Shown here piece after piece: positions 43,441 through 54,072 of a stretch of DNA of 64,000 nt. Where the stretch lies: positions 1,520,288-1,584,287 of the forward strand of contig NZ_JHZF01000011.1 of assembly GCF_000688295.1 (NCBI RefSeq). The letters run 5' to 3'. Origin of the DNA: Pseudooceanicola nanhaiensis DSM 18065. Its GTDB lineage: Bacteria; Pseudomonadota; Alphaproteobacteria; Rhodobacterales; Rhodobacteraceae. Position 1 is the first letter of the stretch; each line of letters opens with the position of its first letter. The notes under the pieces are model-generated. The model was not told the origin of the DNA. It worked only from the letters and a program-made list of their open reading frames with translations, and made no database searches. The position numbers and the translations under genes were made by a program.

Positions 43441-44841
43441 TCAGGCCATCGAGGGCAGCCAGAGCACGATCTGCGGGAAGGCCACCAGAAGGGCGATGGT
43501 GATCGCGTCCGCGATGAAGAAGGGCGTCACGCCCCGGAACACGTCCTGCACGGACAGGTCCGGCCGCACGCCCGCCACCACGAAGCAGTTCAGCCCGATC
43601 GGCGGGGTGATGAGACAGAACTCCGCCATCTTCACCACGAGGATCCCGAACCAGATCGCGCACATCGGCCCCGACATCCCGAAGGCCGAATCCGCGGCCG
43701 AGACGAACTCGCCCCCGTTCAGCGCCATCACCGCCGGGTAGACCACCGGCAGGGTCAAGAGCAGCATCCCGATCGCATCCATGAACATGCCGAGCACCGC
43801 GTAGGCCAGCAGGATCATGATCAGCGTGATCATCGGCGAATGCTCGAGCGAGGTGATCCAGTCCGAGAACGCCCCCGGCAGGTCCGCGAAGCCAAGGAAG
43901 CGGACATAGATCAGCACCCCCCAGATGATCGTGAAGATCATCGTGGCGAGTTTCGCCGTCTCGAGAAGCGCGTCCTTCAGCTGGTGCCACTTCATCCCGT
44001 GCACCAGCGCCATCACGAAGACCACCGCCGCGCCGAGCGCCCCGCCCTCGGTCGGCGTGCCGAAGGGATCGCCGCCGAACGGGTTGTAGACGAAGAAGAT
44101 GATGATGAAGATCACGAAGAAGATCGGCAGCGCCTTGGGCAGCGAGGCGAAGCGCTCGCCCCATGTGAAGCCGCCGACGGGCGGGCCGAACCTGGGCATC
44201 ACCATCGCGAGGATGACGATGAGGCTCGCGTAGACCACCGCCGAGAAGGCGCCCGGGATGAAGCCCGCGAGCAGCAGCTTGCCGACGTCCTGTTCGACGA
44301 TGATCGCGTAGATCACGAGGATCGCCGAGGGCGGGATCAGCGAGGCGAGCGTGCCGCCCGCCGCCACGACGCCCGCCGCGAAGCGCTTGTCGTAGCCGAC
44401 CTTCAGCATCTCGGGGATGGCGATGCGCGCGAAGACCGCCGAGGTCGCCACGCTCGCGCCCGAGACGGCCGCGAAACCGGCCGTCGCGAAGACGGTGGCC
44501 ACCGCCATGCCGCCCGGCAGCCAGCCGACCCAGCGTTTGGCGGCCTCGAACAGCGCCTTCGTGAGCCCGGCGTAATAGGCGAGATAGCCGATCAGGATGA
44601 AGGTCGGGATCAGCGACAGCTCCTGGCTCGCGATCTTGGAATGGGGCACCTGCCCCGCCGTCTTCACCGCGACGGTGATCGCCTGCATGAAGCGGTCGGG
44701 CGCGTAGCCGAACTTGGCCCAGAAGATCCAGACGAGGCCGACGAGCCCCGCGACACCCGCCGCGAAGGCCACGCGCATGCCGAGCAGCACGAGGACGAAG
44801 AGGAAGCCGGTGGTCCAGAGACCGATCTCGATGGGTGTCAT
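43441..44841 (-). CDS. TRAP transporter large permease (DctM)
   Basis: A 466-residue integral membrane protein with about twelve to thirteen helices. It is the sodium-coupled translocation subunit of a TRAP uptake system. Typical blocks are FAAVSGASVATSAVF, AAGGTLASLIPPSAILVIYA and EFCLITPPIGLNCFV. It starts inside the stop of the small subunit (ATGA overlap). Together with the DctQ- and DctP-like genes it imports an organic acid or related compound. The length fits the larger DctM subgroup linked to C4- and keto-acid-type binding proteins. Confidence 0.93.
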   Translation of the reverse strand: MTPIEIGLWTTGFLFVLVLLGMRVAFAAGVAGLVGLVWIFWAKFGYAPDRFMQAITVAVKTAGQVPHSKIASQELSLIPTFILIGYLAYYAGLTKALFEAAKRWVGWLPGGMAVATVFATAGFAAVSGASVATSAVFARIAIPEMLKVGYDKRFAAGVVAAGGTLASLIPPSAILVIYAIIVEQDVGKLLLAGFIPGAFSAVVYASLIVILAMVMPRFGPPVGGFTWGERFASLPKALPIFFVIFIIIFFVYNPFGGDPFGTPTEGGALGAAVVFVMALVHGMKWHQLKDALLETAKLATMIFTIIWGVLIYVRFLGFADLPGAFSDWITSLEHSPMITLIMILLAYAVLGMFMDAIGMLLLTLPVVYPAVMALNGGEFVSAADSAFGMSGPMCAIWFGILVVKMAEFCLITPPIGLNCFVVAGVRPDLSVQDVFRGVTPFFIADAITIALLVAFPQIVLWLPSMA

Positions 44842-45485
44842 CGCGTGGTCTCCCCGTCATCCGCGCCCTGAACGTGTTCGGCCTCTTCCGCGGCCAGTTC
44901 CGCCGCGCTCTTCACCAGCGGCACGGCGATCGGCTGATCGGTGCCCTCCGCGAAGGCCCTTGCATAGCCCCAGAGCTGGAGCACGAGGCGCAGGGCGAGA
45001 ACCGAGAAGCAGATCGGCACGATGATCTTGGCGGGCCAGAGCGGCATGCCGATGTCGATCGTGCTGTCGGCCGAGCAGAGCGGACGCGCGCAGTCGAAGC
45101 TGCGGTCGAAATGCGCCCAGCTTCCCCAGATCAGCAGGGCGATCAGCGCGAGCGTCACCAGCGTGGTGACGAATTCCGCCGCCCAGAGCGGGCGGCCCCG
45201 CAGCTGGCCGATCAGGATGTCCATCCGGATGTGCCCGCCGTCCCGCATCGCGTAGGAGATGCCGAGGAAGGCGATGAGCGGCATCGTCAGCTCCATCCAG
45301 TCGACATAGCCCGGCAGCGGCGCGTTGAAGAGGTTGCGCCCCCCGACCGAAATGACGGCGAGGAACATCAGCCCCAGCACCGCGGCCCCGGCCACGAAGG
45401 CCATCACCTTTTCAAGACCATACAACCGCCGGTCGATCCTGCTGAGCAGGCTCTCGTCCGACAGGACGGATAGCGATCCCGCCAT
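44838..45485 (-). CDS. TRAP transporter small permease (DctQ)
   Basis: A 215-residue four-helix membrane protein, the small TRAP subunit. Helices lie at about 28-50, 65-82, 108-128 and 155-180. The first two are followed by GGRNLFNAPLPGYVDWMELTMP, the usual conserved stretch. The SD is GGGGGAC. A 120-bp gap with two hairpins separates it from the binding-protein gene. The large permease overlaps its stop. Confidence 0.9.
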   Translation of the reverse strand: MAGSLSVLSDESLLSRIDRRLYGLEKVMAFVAGAAVLGLMFLAVISVGGRNLFNAPLPGYVDWMELTMPLIAFLGISYAMRDGGHIRMDILIGQLRGRPLWAAEFVTTLVTLALIALLIWGSWAHFDRSFDCARPLCSADSTIDIGMPLWPAKIIVPICFSVLALRLVLQLWGYARAFAEGTDQPIAVPLVKSAAELAAEEAEHVQGADDGETTR

Positions 45486-45520
45486 GCGGTGTCCCCCTGT
45501 TACCCGACTTCTTTACGAGA

Positions 45521-45597
45521 GCAGGCGGTAGGGGCCCGTTCCGACCCCCGCCGCCTGCATGCGTGATGTGGTGGGACCCGGCAGCACGTCTGCCGGG
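45521..45597 (-). terminator. Two hairpins between dctP and dctQ
   Basis: An 8-bp outer stem (45521-45528 with 45551-45558) encloses further G/C pairing. A second 8-bp stem lies at 45577-45584 with 45590-45597, 9 bp after the binding-protein stop. Neither has a T run. This arrangement is common after binding-protein genes and keeps their mRNA more abundant. Confidence 0.5.
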
Positions 45598-45605
45598 CCC
45601 TGAGA

Positions 45606-46619
45606 TCAGTTGGACGCGCGCTCTTCTTCCAGCGCGTCCTTGATCGTGGTCAGCAGCTCCTGGCCCGGGATGCCCTGCGCATCCATCTTGGCGATCCATT
45701 CGTCCTGGATCCCCTGGGTGGCGTCCCGGAACTTGGCGAGCTCCTCTTCGGAGAACTCGACCTTCTGGATGTTCTTCTCCTCGAGGACGTCTTCCCAGCG
45801 TTCCATCAGCTTGCCGTAGGTCTCGATGTAGTAGTCGATGGCCTCGTCGACCGACCCTTCCAGCGCCTCGCGCTCCGCGTCGGACAGGGCCGCGTAGGCG
45901 TCCTTGTTCACGACGATCGGGCAGTTGACCGTGCCGGGGTTCAGGTTCTCGGTCCACCAGTCGGCCTGGTCGATGGTGCGGAACGACAGGTGCGCGTGCG
46001 GCGCGAAGGCGACCGTGTCGACCACGCCCGATTCCATCGCGTTGTAGGCCTCGTTCGAGGCGACCGAGGTCGGCACGGCGCCGACCGCCTTGAACGCGTC
46101 GCCCAGACCGCCCGTCGCGCGGACACGCATGCCGTTGAAGGCGTCCACGGTCGAACGCGGATCACCCCGGCCGACGAGGTTGTACTGCGGCATCGGCGAG
46201 GACATCAGCAGCTGCGCGTTCCAGCGCTCGAGGTCCTTCTGCACGGCCGGGTGCGCGTAGAGCGCATCGCTGATCGCCACTTCCTCGCGGAGGTTCTTCA
46301 CGCCGAGGAACGGCAGCTCCGCCGCGGTCAGCGTCGGGTTCTTGTCCTCGTGGTAGCCGGCGCAGATCTGTGCCATCTCGAAGGCCCCGATGGAGATCCC
46401 GTCGAGGTTCTCGGTCGGCTTGGAGAGGCCGCCGTAGCTGACGTTGATGGTGAATTCGCCGTCGGTCTTTTCCTTCACCAGCTCGGCGATCTTCTCGACA
46501 TGCTCGGTGAATTCGCGGCGCTTGCCCCAGACGGAGGCGTTCCATTCGGTGGCCATCGCCGGGGCGGCGATGCCGAAGATGACGGCCGTGGCGGCGGCCC
46601 TGGTCACGAAAGTTGTCAT
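45606..46619 (-). CDS. TRAP transporter substrate-binding protein (DctP)
   Basis: A 337-residue periplasmic DctP-family protein with a signal peptide (about 1-23, ending AMA). Conserved elements are the ligand-binding arginine region MRVRATGGLGDAFKAVGAVP and the following segment YNAMESGVVDTVAFAPHAH. The ATG follows AGGGAGAC. It is the first gene of the dctP-dctQ-dctM operon. The ligand cannot be read from the sequence. Confidence 0.92.
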   Translation of the reverse strand: MTTFVTRAAATAVIFGIAAPAMATEWNASVWGKRREFTEHVEKIAELVKEKTDGEFTINVSYGGLSKPTENLDGISIGAFEMAQICAGYHEDKNPTLTAAELPFLGVKNLREEVAISDALYAHPAVQKDLERWNAQLLMSSPMPQYNLVGRGDPRSTVDAFNGMRVRATGGLGDAFKAVGAVPTSVASNEAYNAMESGVVDTVAFAPHAHLSFRTIDQADWWTENLNPGTVNCPIVVNKDAYAALSDAEREALEGSVDEAIDYYIETYGKLMERWEDVLEEKNIQKVEFSEEELAKFRDATQGIQDEWIAKMDAQGIPGQELLTTIKDALEEERASN

Positions 46620-46879
46620 GATAGTCTCCCTGCTTGCGACCTCTCCCCGGCCGCTTGAGGGGGTAAGCTATCCGACGCCCCCGTGGATGCAAGCAGAATC
46701 CTGCCGCCCGTCGGGCAGTCTTTCGGGCAAAAACATGACATTAGCATGCAATCAGGCCGCACGCCCCGCGCTCTCGCACCCGTCGTGACGCGGCGCTCAG
46801 GCGCGCGGGACAGGTGTTTGGCTCTGGCTTTTTCTGCAGATGCAGTATAGGCGGGCGCGAAATCCCGAAAGAGAGCTCC

Positions 46880-48697
<1,818 letters not shown>

Positions 48698-48818
48698 GCG
48701 CGTGACGGGGGTCCGGACCCTCTGTCAGTTGCAGTGCCACCGCCTGCGCGACGCTGCTGCTCGGGGCTTGATCTGCCTTCGATGCCCGACGGCGATACAA
48801 ATAGCGGCGCTTGGACAG

Positions 48819-48954
48819 GGGGCTCTGCCCCCGCCGGGCCTCCGGCCCGACTCCCCCGGGATACATTGACCAGAGGAAAGCAGAAGCGCGGGTCTCCCCT
48901 TTCCTCTGGTCAATGTATCCTGGGGGGAGCTCGAGGGGGGCAAAGCCCCCCTCG
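48819..48954. repeat. Cluster of inverted repeats between typA and phnM
   Basis: Four hairpins in a row fill most of the 300-bp convergent gap 48698-48997. They are a GGGGGC/GCCCCC stem (48819-48833), a CGGGCC/GGCCCG stem (about 48836-48850), a perfect 22-bp stem with an 18-nt loop (48859-48880 with 48899-48920, extended imperfectly outward), and a perfect stem with a 3-nt loop (48932-48954). The long stem's arm, with GGGATAC and GAGGAAAG ends, resembles the outer arm of the repeat at 24671-24877. Confidence 0.9.
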
Positions 48955-48997
48955 TCAGCAACAAATGGATAGAATGCGCCGCAGGCGCTCCGTCAGG

Positions 48998-50155
48998 TCA
49001 GGCCACGCGCGCGCCCTGGACCCAGAGGCCGCGCGTCACCGGCACGTTGCTCACCAGCCGGAACCGCAGCAGGTCCGCCCGCAGCCCTTCCGCGATCTCG
49101 CCGCGGTCGTCGAGCCCCGTGGCCCGCGCCGGCGCCCGAGTGACCGTGCCGAGCCCGCGAGCCATGTCGTCCCAGGCCTCTCCGAGCTGCACCGCGGCGA
49201 GCAGCAGCGCGCCCGGCACGTAATCCGAGGACAGGATGTCGAGCAGATCGCGCTCCGCGAGGTCCATCGCCGAGACATTGCCCGAATGCGAGCCGCCCCG
49301 CACCACGTTGGGCGCGCCCATGATCACCGCGATCCCCGCCTCCCGGCAGGCGGCCGCTGCCTCGATCGTGGTCGGAAACTCCGCCAGCCGTGCGCCGTGG
49401 CCATGCGATACCGCGACCTGATCCGCCGTGCTGTCGTCGTGGCTCGCCAGCACCGCGCCGAAGCGACGGGCGGCGGAGACGGCGCCCGCCTCGTGGCGCG
49501 CGCCGAAACGCTCGTAGAGGCCCGCGAGGAAGACGACGTAATCGTCGAACGCCTCCTTCCCGATGCCGTGCTTCGAGCGCACGTAGGTCTCGAACTTCGA
49601 GATGTCAGTGAATTGCCGCTGCCCGGGCGTGTGGTCCATCAGGCTGACGATACCCACCCGGTCCTGCGCGCCGAACTCCGCCAGCTCCTCGAGCAGCGTC
49701 TCGGAGCAGGTCTCGGCCCTGAGATGCAGGTGGTGGCTGATCTTCAGGGCGCCCGCCGCCCGCATGGCGAGGATCTCGTCCGCCATCGAGCGCGCGTAGC
49801 GGCGATAGCCCACACCGGCATTCGACACGATGGAGCCGACACGGATCGCGTCGAAAACGGTGGAGATGCCGCAGCCCGCAAGCTCCGCGTCATGGGCGAC
49901 GATGGCGGCGTGGTGCGGCCAGGCCACCTTGGGACGCGGGGTGATGTGGCGCTCGATATTGTCGGTGTGAAGCTCGATCAGCCCGGCGCAGAGGAAATCG
50001 CCCTCGCAATCCTCGGCCCCCGCGGGCAGCGCGCCGGTGCCGATCTCGGCGATATGTCCATCGCGGATCACCAGATGGCCCGTCACCACCTCGTCGGCGA
50101 GCACCATCCGGGCGTTCCCGAGGATCGTCTCGGCGTGGCTTGTGTCCTTGGGCAT
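48998..50155 (-). CDS. phnM: Alpha-D-ribose 1-methylphosphonate 5-triphosphate diphosphatase
   Basis: PhnM removes pyrophosphate from the ribose phosphonate triphosphate before C-P cleavage. The 385-residue amidohydrolase-fold protein has the metal-binding segments GLIELHTDNIERH, SHHLHLRAE, ASHDDSTADQV and MGAPNVVRGGSHSGN. It follows phnN by 3 bp and is the last gene of the C-P lyase operon. A second PhnM-like protein is encoded at 57104. Confidence 0.95.
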   Translation of the reverse strand: MPKDTSHAETILGNARMVLADEVVTGHLVIRDGHIAEIGTGALPAGAEDCEGDFLCAGLIELHTDNIERHITPRPKVAWPHHAAIVAHDAELAGCGISTVFDAIRVGSIVSNAGVGYRRYARSMADEILAMRAAGALKISHHLHLRAETCSETLLEELAEFGAQDRVGIVSLMDHTPGQRQFTDISKFETYVRSKHGIGKEAFDDYVVFLAGLYERFGARHEAGAVSAARRFGAVLASHDDSTADQVAVSHGHGARLAEFPTTIEAAAACREAGIAVIMGAPNVVRGGSHSGNVSAMDLAERDLLDILSSDYVPGALLLAAVQLGEAWDDMARGLGTVTRAPARATGLDDRGEIAEGLRADLLRFRLVSNVPVTRGLWVQGARVA

Positions 50156-50158
50156 GGG

Positions 50159-50701
50159 TCAGACCTTCGCGGGCTGGAGGTGGGAGAGGATCTCGGCGAC
50201 GGTCGCGTCGAGCGATCCGGTGTTGTCGACGGGGATCGCCGCGATGCCTGCGGGCATGGCGTGATCGGCCCGGGCCAGACGGCGGGCGATCTCGTCAGGG
50301 TCCTCCCGGCCCCGCGCCGCGAGGCGGCGGGCGAGCGTCCCGGGATCCGCGGTGAGCTGGAAGACCACCAGCCCGGGGAAACGGGCCGCCGCCTCCGGCA
50401 GGACCGCGCGGGAGAGGTTCACAACCGCGTCGCGGCCCTGTGCCAGCACCGCCTCGACCGGGCGCGGGATGCCGTAGGAGAGCCCGTGCGCCTGCCAGGA
50501 GAGCGCGAAGGCGCCCTGCCGCTCGCGGGCCGCGAAGGTCTGCTCGGTCACGCCCTCGAAGTCCTCGCCGCCCGCCTCCTCCGGCCGGGTGATGACCCGC
50601 CGCACCGGCGCGATCCCGGGCGCGGCGGCCACCAGCGCGGCCATCACGCTGTCCTTGCCGACCCCCGAGGGCCCGACCACCGCGATCAGCCGTCCGCTCA
50701 T
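50159..50701 (-). CDS. phnN: Ribose 1,5-bisphosphate phosphokinase
   Basis: PhnN phosphorylates ribose 1,5-bisphosphate to PRPP, salvaging the sugar left by the C-P lyase pathway. The 180-residue P-loop kinase has GPSGVGKDS (Walker A) near the N-terminus and an ITRP segment. Further features are [12 protein letters not shown] and the C-terminal [13 protein letters not shown] 50701 overlaps the phnL stop (ATGA). The open frame extends upstream through phnL, but that part is unrelated. Confidence 0.93.
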   Translation of the reverse strand: MSGRLIAVVGPSGVGKDSVMAALVAAAPGIAPVRRVITRPEEAGGEDFEGVTEQTFAARERQGAFALSWQAHGLSYGIPRPVEAVLAQGRDAVVNLSRAVLPEAAARFPGLVVFQLTADPGTLARRLAARGREDPDEIARRLARADHAMPAGIAAIPVDNTGSLDATVAEILSHLQPAKV

Positions 50702-51381
50702 GCCGCGCGCTCCGGGCGGAAGGCGGTCACGTCGACCTCGCGGTCGCAGAGCCTCTCGCGCGCGGCCTCGTCGTGGAAGATGCCGACGATGGCGGCGCCG
50801 CGGTCCCTGGCCTCCTCGATCAGCCGCAGCACCGTCTCGCGGTTCTGCGCGTCGAGGCTCGCGGTCGGCTCGTCCAGAAGCAGCGCCGGGTAGTCGTAGG
50901 CGAAGCCGCGCGCGATGTTGACCCGCTGCTGTTCGCCGCCCGAGAAGGTCGTCGGGCTGAGCGACCAGAGCCGCTCGGGGATGTTCAGCCGCGCGAGCAG
51001 GCTCTCGGCGCGTGCGAAGGCGTCCTGCCGGCCCGTGCCGGTCACGAGCAGCGGCTCGGCCACCACCTCGCGGGTCGGCACGCGGGGCACGACACGCAGG
51101 AACTGCGAGACATAGCCGAGCGTGTGCCGCCTGAGCCGCAGGATCTCGCGCGGGGTGGCGGTGACGATGTCGGTCTCGCCGATATGGATCGACCCGGCGG
51201 CGGCGAGGTAATTGCCGTAGATCATCCGCATCAGCGTGGACTTGCCCGCCCCGCTGGAGCCGGTGAGCGCCACGCATTCGCCCGGCGCGACCGAGAGATG
51301 GGCCTTCGCCATCACCGGGATCACCGCGCTTCCCTGGTTGTGGAGCGTGAAGGTCTTGGAGAGGTTCTCGATACGGATCAT
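50698..51381 (-). CDS. phnL: C-P lyase ABC-type subunit PhnL
   Basis: PhnL is an ABC ATPase-like protein of the C-P lyase machinery. The 227-residue protein has Walker [10 protein letters not shown], signature FSGGEQQR, Walker [12 protein letters not shown] and a late HDE segment. ATG 51381 begins the family-like [11 protein letters not shown]. It lies 13 bp after phnK and overlaps phnN by 4 bp. It is not a membrane transporter component despite the ATPase fold. Confidence 0.94.
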   Translation of the reverse strand: MIRIENLSKTFTLHNQGSAVIPVMAKAHLSVAPGECVALTGSSGAGKSTLMRMIYGNYLAAAGSIHIGETDIVTATPREILRLRRHTLGYVSQFLRVVPRVPTREVVAEPLLVTGTGRQDAFARAESLLARLNIPERLWSLSPTTFSGGEQQRVNIARGFAYDYPALLLDEPTASLDAQNRETVLRLIEEARDRGAAIVGIFHDEAARERLCDREVDVTAFRPERAA

Positions 51382-51394
51382 GTCACTGTCCCCT

Positions 51395-52183
51395 TCACAC
51401 CTGCAGCACGGAGCTGACGAGGAGTTGCGTGTAGCCGTGCTGCGGATCGTCGAGCACCTGGTCGGTGAGCCCGGTCTCGACCACATGGCCGTCCTTCATC
51501 ACCATCAGCCGGTCCGCGAGCAGCCGCACCACGGCGAGGTCATGGGTGACGATGATCGCCGAGAGCCCCATCTCGCGGACCAGCCCGCGCAGGAGATCGA
51601 GCAGCCGCGCCTGCACGCTGACATCGAGGCCGCCGGTCGGTTCGTCCATGAACACGAGCCGCGGCCCGGTCACGAGGTTCCGCGCGATCTGGAGCCGCTG
51701 GCGCATGCCGCCCGAGAAGGCCGTCGGCCGGTCGTCGATCCGGTCGCCCGGGATCTCCACCCGCTCGATCCAGTCGAGCGCACTTGCGCGGATGTCGCCG
51801 TAATGCCGGGCGCCCACGGCCATCAGCCGCTCGCCCACGTTGCCCCCGGCGCTGACATTCATCCGCAGCCCGTCGGCGGCGTGCTGGTGCACGAAGGCCC
51901 AGTCGGTCCGGCCGAGCTTCCGCCGGGCCGGCTCGCTCATCGTCACGGTGTCCACGGCCTCACCGTCGAGATCGAAGAGCACCCGGCCCGCATCGGGTGC
52001 CAGATGCCCCGCGAGGCAGTTGAGCAGGGTCGTCTTGCCCGACCCGCTCTCACCCACGATCCCCATCACCTCGCCCGGCCAGAGGTCGAAGCCCACGCCC
52101 TCGCAGCCGATCCGGCCGCCGTAGAACTTCGTCAGCCCCTCGACCCGCAGCAGCGGCCGGTCCTGAACGCTCATGTCCTTCAT
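51395..52183 (-). CDS. phnK: C-P lyase ABC-type subunit PhnK
   Basis: PhnK binds the PhnGHIJ core through PhnJ and is needed for phosphonate use. The 262-residue ATPase has Walker [10 protein letters not shown], the PhnK-typical [20 protein letters not shown] segment (with GNVGERLM), signature FSGGMRQR and Walker [16 protein letters not shown] 52183 overlaps the phnJ stop (ATGA). Confidence 0.95.
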   Translation of the reverse strand: MKDMSVQDRPLLRVEGLTKFYGGRIGCEGVGFDLWPGEVMGIVGESGSGKTTLLNCLAGHLAPDAGRVLFDLDGEAVDTVTMSEPARRKLGRTDWAFVHQHAADGLRMNVSAGGNVGERLMAVGARHYGDIRASALDWIERVEIPGDRIDDRPTAFSGGMRQRLQIARNLVTGPRLVFMDEPTGGLDVSVQARLLDLLRGLVREMGLSAIIVTHDLAVVRLLADRLMVMKDGHVVETGLTDQVLDDPQHGYTQLLVSSVLQV

Positions 52184-53046
52184 GCGAAGGCCTCCCCTTC
52201 CCCGGCCATGGCACCCCTGTGCCCGGCCTCGCGCCGCGCGCGGCAGTAATCGGTGTCGGAGCAGACGAACATCCGGGCGCCCGCGTCATCCATGATGACC
52301 TCGTCGAGATAGCTGTCCCCGGCGCCGCAGAGCCCGCAATCCTCCTGCGCCCGGGTGCGTTCGAACGGGTGATCCTCGAAATCGAGCGACACGACCCTGG
52401 TATAGGGCGGCAGCGCGTAGATCCGCTGTTCGCGGCCCGCGCCGAAAAGCTGGATCCCCGCCATCTCGAGCTTGGGGTTGTCGAACTTCGGGATCGGCGA
52501 GGGGTCCATGACGTAGCGGTCCTCGACCTTCACCGGGTAGGCGTAGGCGGTGGAGATCTCGCCGTGCCGCGCGATGTCCTCGTAGAGCTTCACGTGCATC
52601 AGCCCGTATTCCTCGAGGGCGTGCATCTTCCGGGTTTCGACCTCGGACGGCTCCAGGAACCGCAGCGGCTCGGGGATCGGCACCTGGTAGACGAGGATCT
52701 GATCCTCGGTCAGGTCCTCTTCGGGGATCCGGTGGCGGGTCTGGATGATCGTCGCCTCCGCCGTCCGCTCGGTGACGGCCACCTTGGCCGTCTTTTCGAA
52801 GAACTTTCTGATCGAGACCGCGTTGGTCGTATCATCGGCCCCCTGGTCGATGACCTTCAGCGTGTCATCTGGCGTCAGCGTCGCGGCCGAAACCTGGACC
52901 CCGCCCGTGCCCCAGCCGTAGGGCATCGGCATCTCGCGGCTCGCGAAGGGCACCTGGTAGCCGGGGATCGCGAGGCCCTTCAGGATGGCCCGGCGGATCA
53001 TCCGCTTGGTCTGTTCGTCGAGATAGGCGAAGTTATAGTCGGACAT
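52180..53046 (-). CDS. phnJ: Alpha-D-ribose 1-methylphosphonate 5-phosphate C-P lyase
   Basis: PhnJ is the radical-SAM enzyme that breaks the C-P bond, releasing methane or another hydrocarbon. The 288-residue protein keeps C237, C240 and C262 for the iron-sulphur cluster and C268 as the thiyl-radical cysteine. The spacing is the same as C241/C244/C266/C272 of the E. coli enzyme. The ATG follows GGAGGCC. A 171-bp gap to the DMT transporter gene precedes it, and phnK overlaps its end. Confidence 0.97.
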   Translation of the reverse strand: MSDYNFAYLDEQTKRMIRRAILKGLAIPGYQVPFASREMPMPYGWGTGGVQVSAATLTPDDTLKVIDQGADDTTNAVSIRKFFEKTAKVAVTERTAEATIIQTRHRIPEEDLTEDQILVYQVPIPEPLRFLEPSEVETRKMHALEEYGLMHVKLYEDIARHGEISTAYAYPVKVEDRYVMDPSPIPKFDNPKLEMAGIQLFGAGREQRIYALPPYTRVVSLDFEDHPFERTRAQEDCGLCGAGDSYLDEVIMDDAGARMFVCSDTDYCRARREAGHRGAMAGEGEAFA

Positions 53047-53080
53047 GATGGCCTCCGGGCCGGGAAACGGGAGTGCGGAG

Positions 53081-53212
53081 ATGGGTTTCGTGATCGTGGC
53101 GGTCTTCGTCGTGGCGCTGGTCCTGGTCCTGTCGGGGCGGCTCGGCCCCGCGCGGAAGTCGCGTCTGAACCAGCGGCCGCCGGACGATCCGCATGGCGAC
53201 GGGGACAGCTAG
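53081..53212 (+). CDS. Possible 43-residue membrane peptide
   Basis: On the plus strand, in the gap between phnJ and the DMT transporter gene, ATG 53081 (behind GGGAGTGCGGAG) begins 43 codons. They encode one strongly hydrophobic helix (FVIVAVFVVALVLVLSG) and a basic, then acidic tail (ARKSRLNQ; DDPHGDGDS). The frame and leader look real, but it is antisense to the operon and I know no family. It could be chance. Confidence 0.4.
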   Translation: MGFVIVAVFVVALVLVLSGRLGPARKSRLNQRPPDDPHGDGDS

Positions 53213-53217
53213 CGCGC

Positions 53218-54072
53218 TCACCCGCCCGCCCCCTTCGAGAGTTTCAGCAGCGCCGCGCCCAGCACGGTGGTCACGGTCGAGGCGACCTTGGCGAGGCTGA
53301 GGCGCTCGTGCAGCACGCCCACGCCGATCAGCAGCGCGAAGATGATCGAGGTCTCGCGCAGCGCCGTGACCAGCGCGATCGGGGCCAGCGTGAAGGCATG
53401 GACGACGAGCGCGTAGGCCGCGAAGCTGGCGCCGCCCCCGATCAGGATCTCGCGTTTCAGGCGGAGTGCCCTGCGGAAGGCCTGCGGCGCGGCGATCGCG
53501 ACGAGGCCCGGAAAGACCAGCCCCTCGACCACCGCGAGCGCGGCGTAGAAGCCGAGGCCGGTGCCCGCCACCCGCGCGCCGATGCCGTCGTTCAGCGAAT
53601 AGGCCGCGATGAAGCCGCCGGTGCAGAGCGCCAGGACCGCCGCCTTGCCCTGGAAGATGCCGTCCGCGCGCCGGACGAGGCTGATCGAGCCGATGCCGAT
53701 GGCGATCAGGAGGATGCCGAGCGTCTGGACCTCTCCGTAATGCTCGCCGAGGAAAAGGACGCTTGCGCCCGCGACGAGCAGCGGCGAGACGCCCCGCGCG
53801 ATCGGGTAGACCTGCGTGAGGTCTCCGATCCGGTAGGCCGAGACGAGGAACAGCTGGTAGCCCGCGTGCAGCGCCACGCCGCCGAGGAACCACGGCCAGG
53901 CCTCCCAGGCCGGGAACGGCGCGAAGGCGAGCGCGACGAGGCCGAAGAGCCCCTGTCCCAGCACCACCGCCGTCATCGCGGAGACCTTGTCGGCCCCGCT
54001 TTTCACCAGCGCGTTCCAGCCTGCGTGAAGGGCGGCGGCGAGAAGGACGATGAGGAAGACGCCGAGGCTCAT
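53218..54072 (-). CDS. EamA/DMT-family transporter inside the phn operon
   Basis: A 284-residue membrane protein with ten helices in two EamA repeats (for example ALHAGWNALVKSGADK at the start of the first repeat). EamA proteins usually export amino acids, metabolites or drugs. It overlaps phnI by 4 bp (ATGA), so its translation is coupled to the C-P lyase operon. This suggests transport of a phosphonate, a degradation product or a toxic intermediate. It is not one of the usual phn genes of enterics, and no phnCDE importer is in the window. Confidence 0.9.
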   Translation of the reverse strand: MSLGVFLIVLLAAALHAGWNALVKSGADKVSAMTAVVLGQGLFGLVALAFAPFPAWEAWPWFLGGVALHAGYQLFLVSAYRIGDLTQVYPIARGVSPLLVAGASVLFLGEHYGEVQTLGILLIAIGIGSISLVRRADGIFQGKAAVLALCTGGFIAAYSLNDGIGARVAGTGLGFYAALAVVEGLVFPGLVAIAAPQAFRRALRLKREILIGGGASFAAYALVVHAFTLAPIALVTALRETSIIFALLIGVGVLHERLSLAKVASTVTTVLGAALLKLSKGAGG

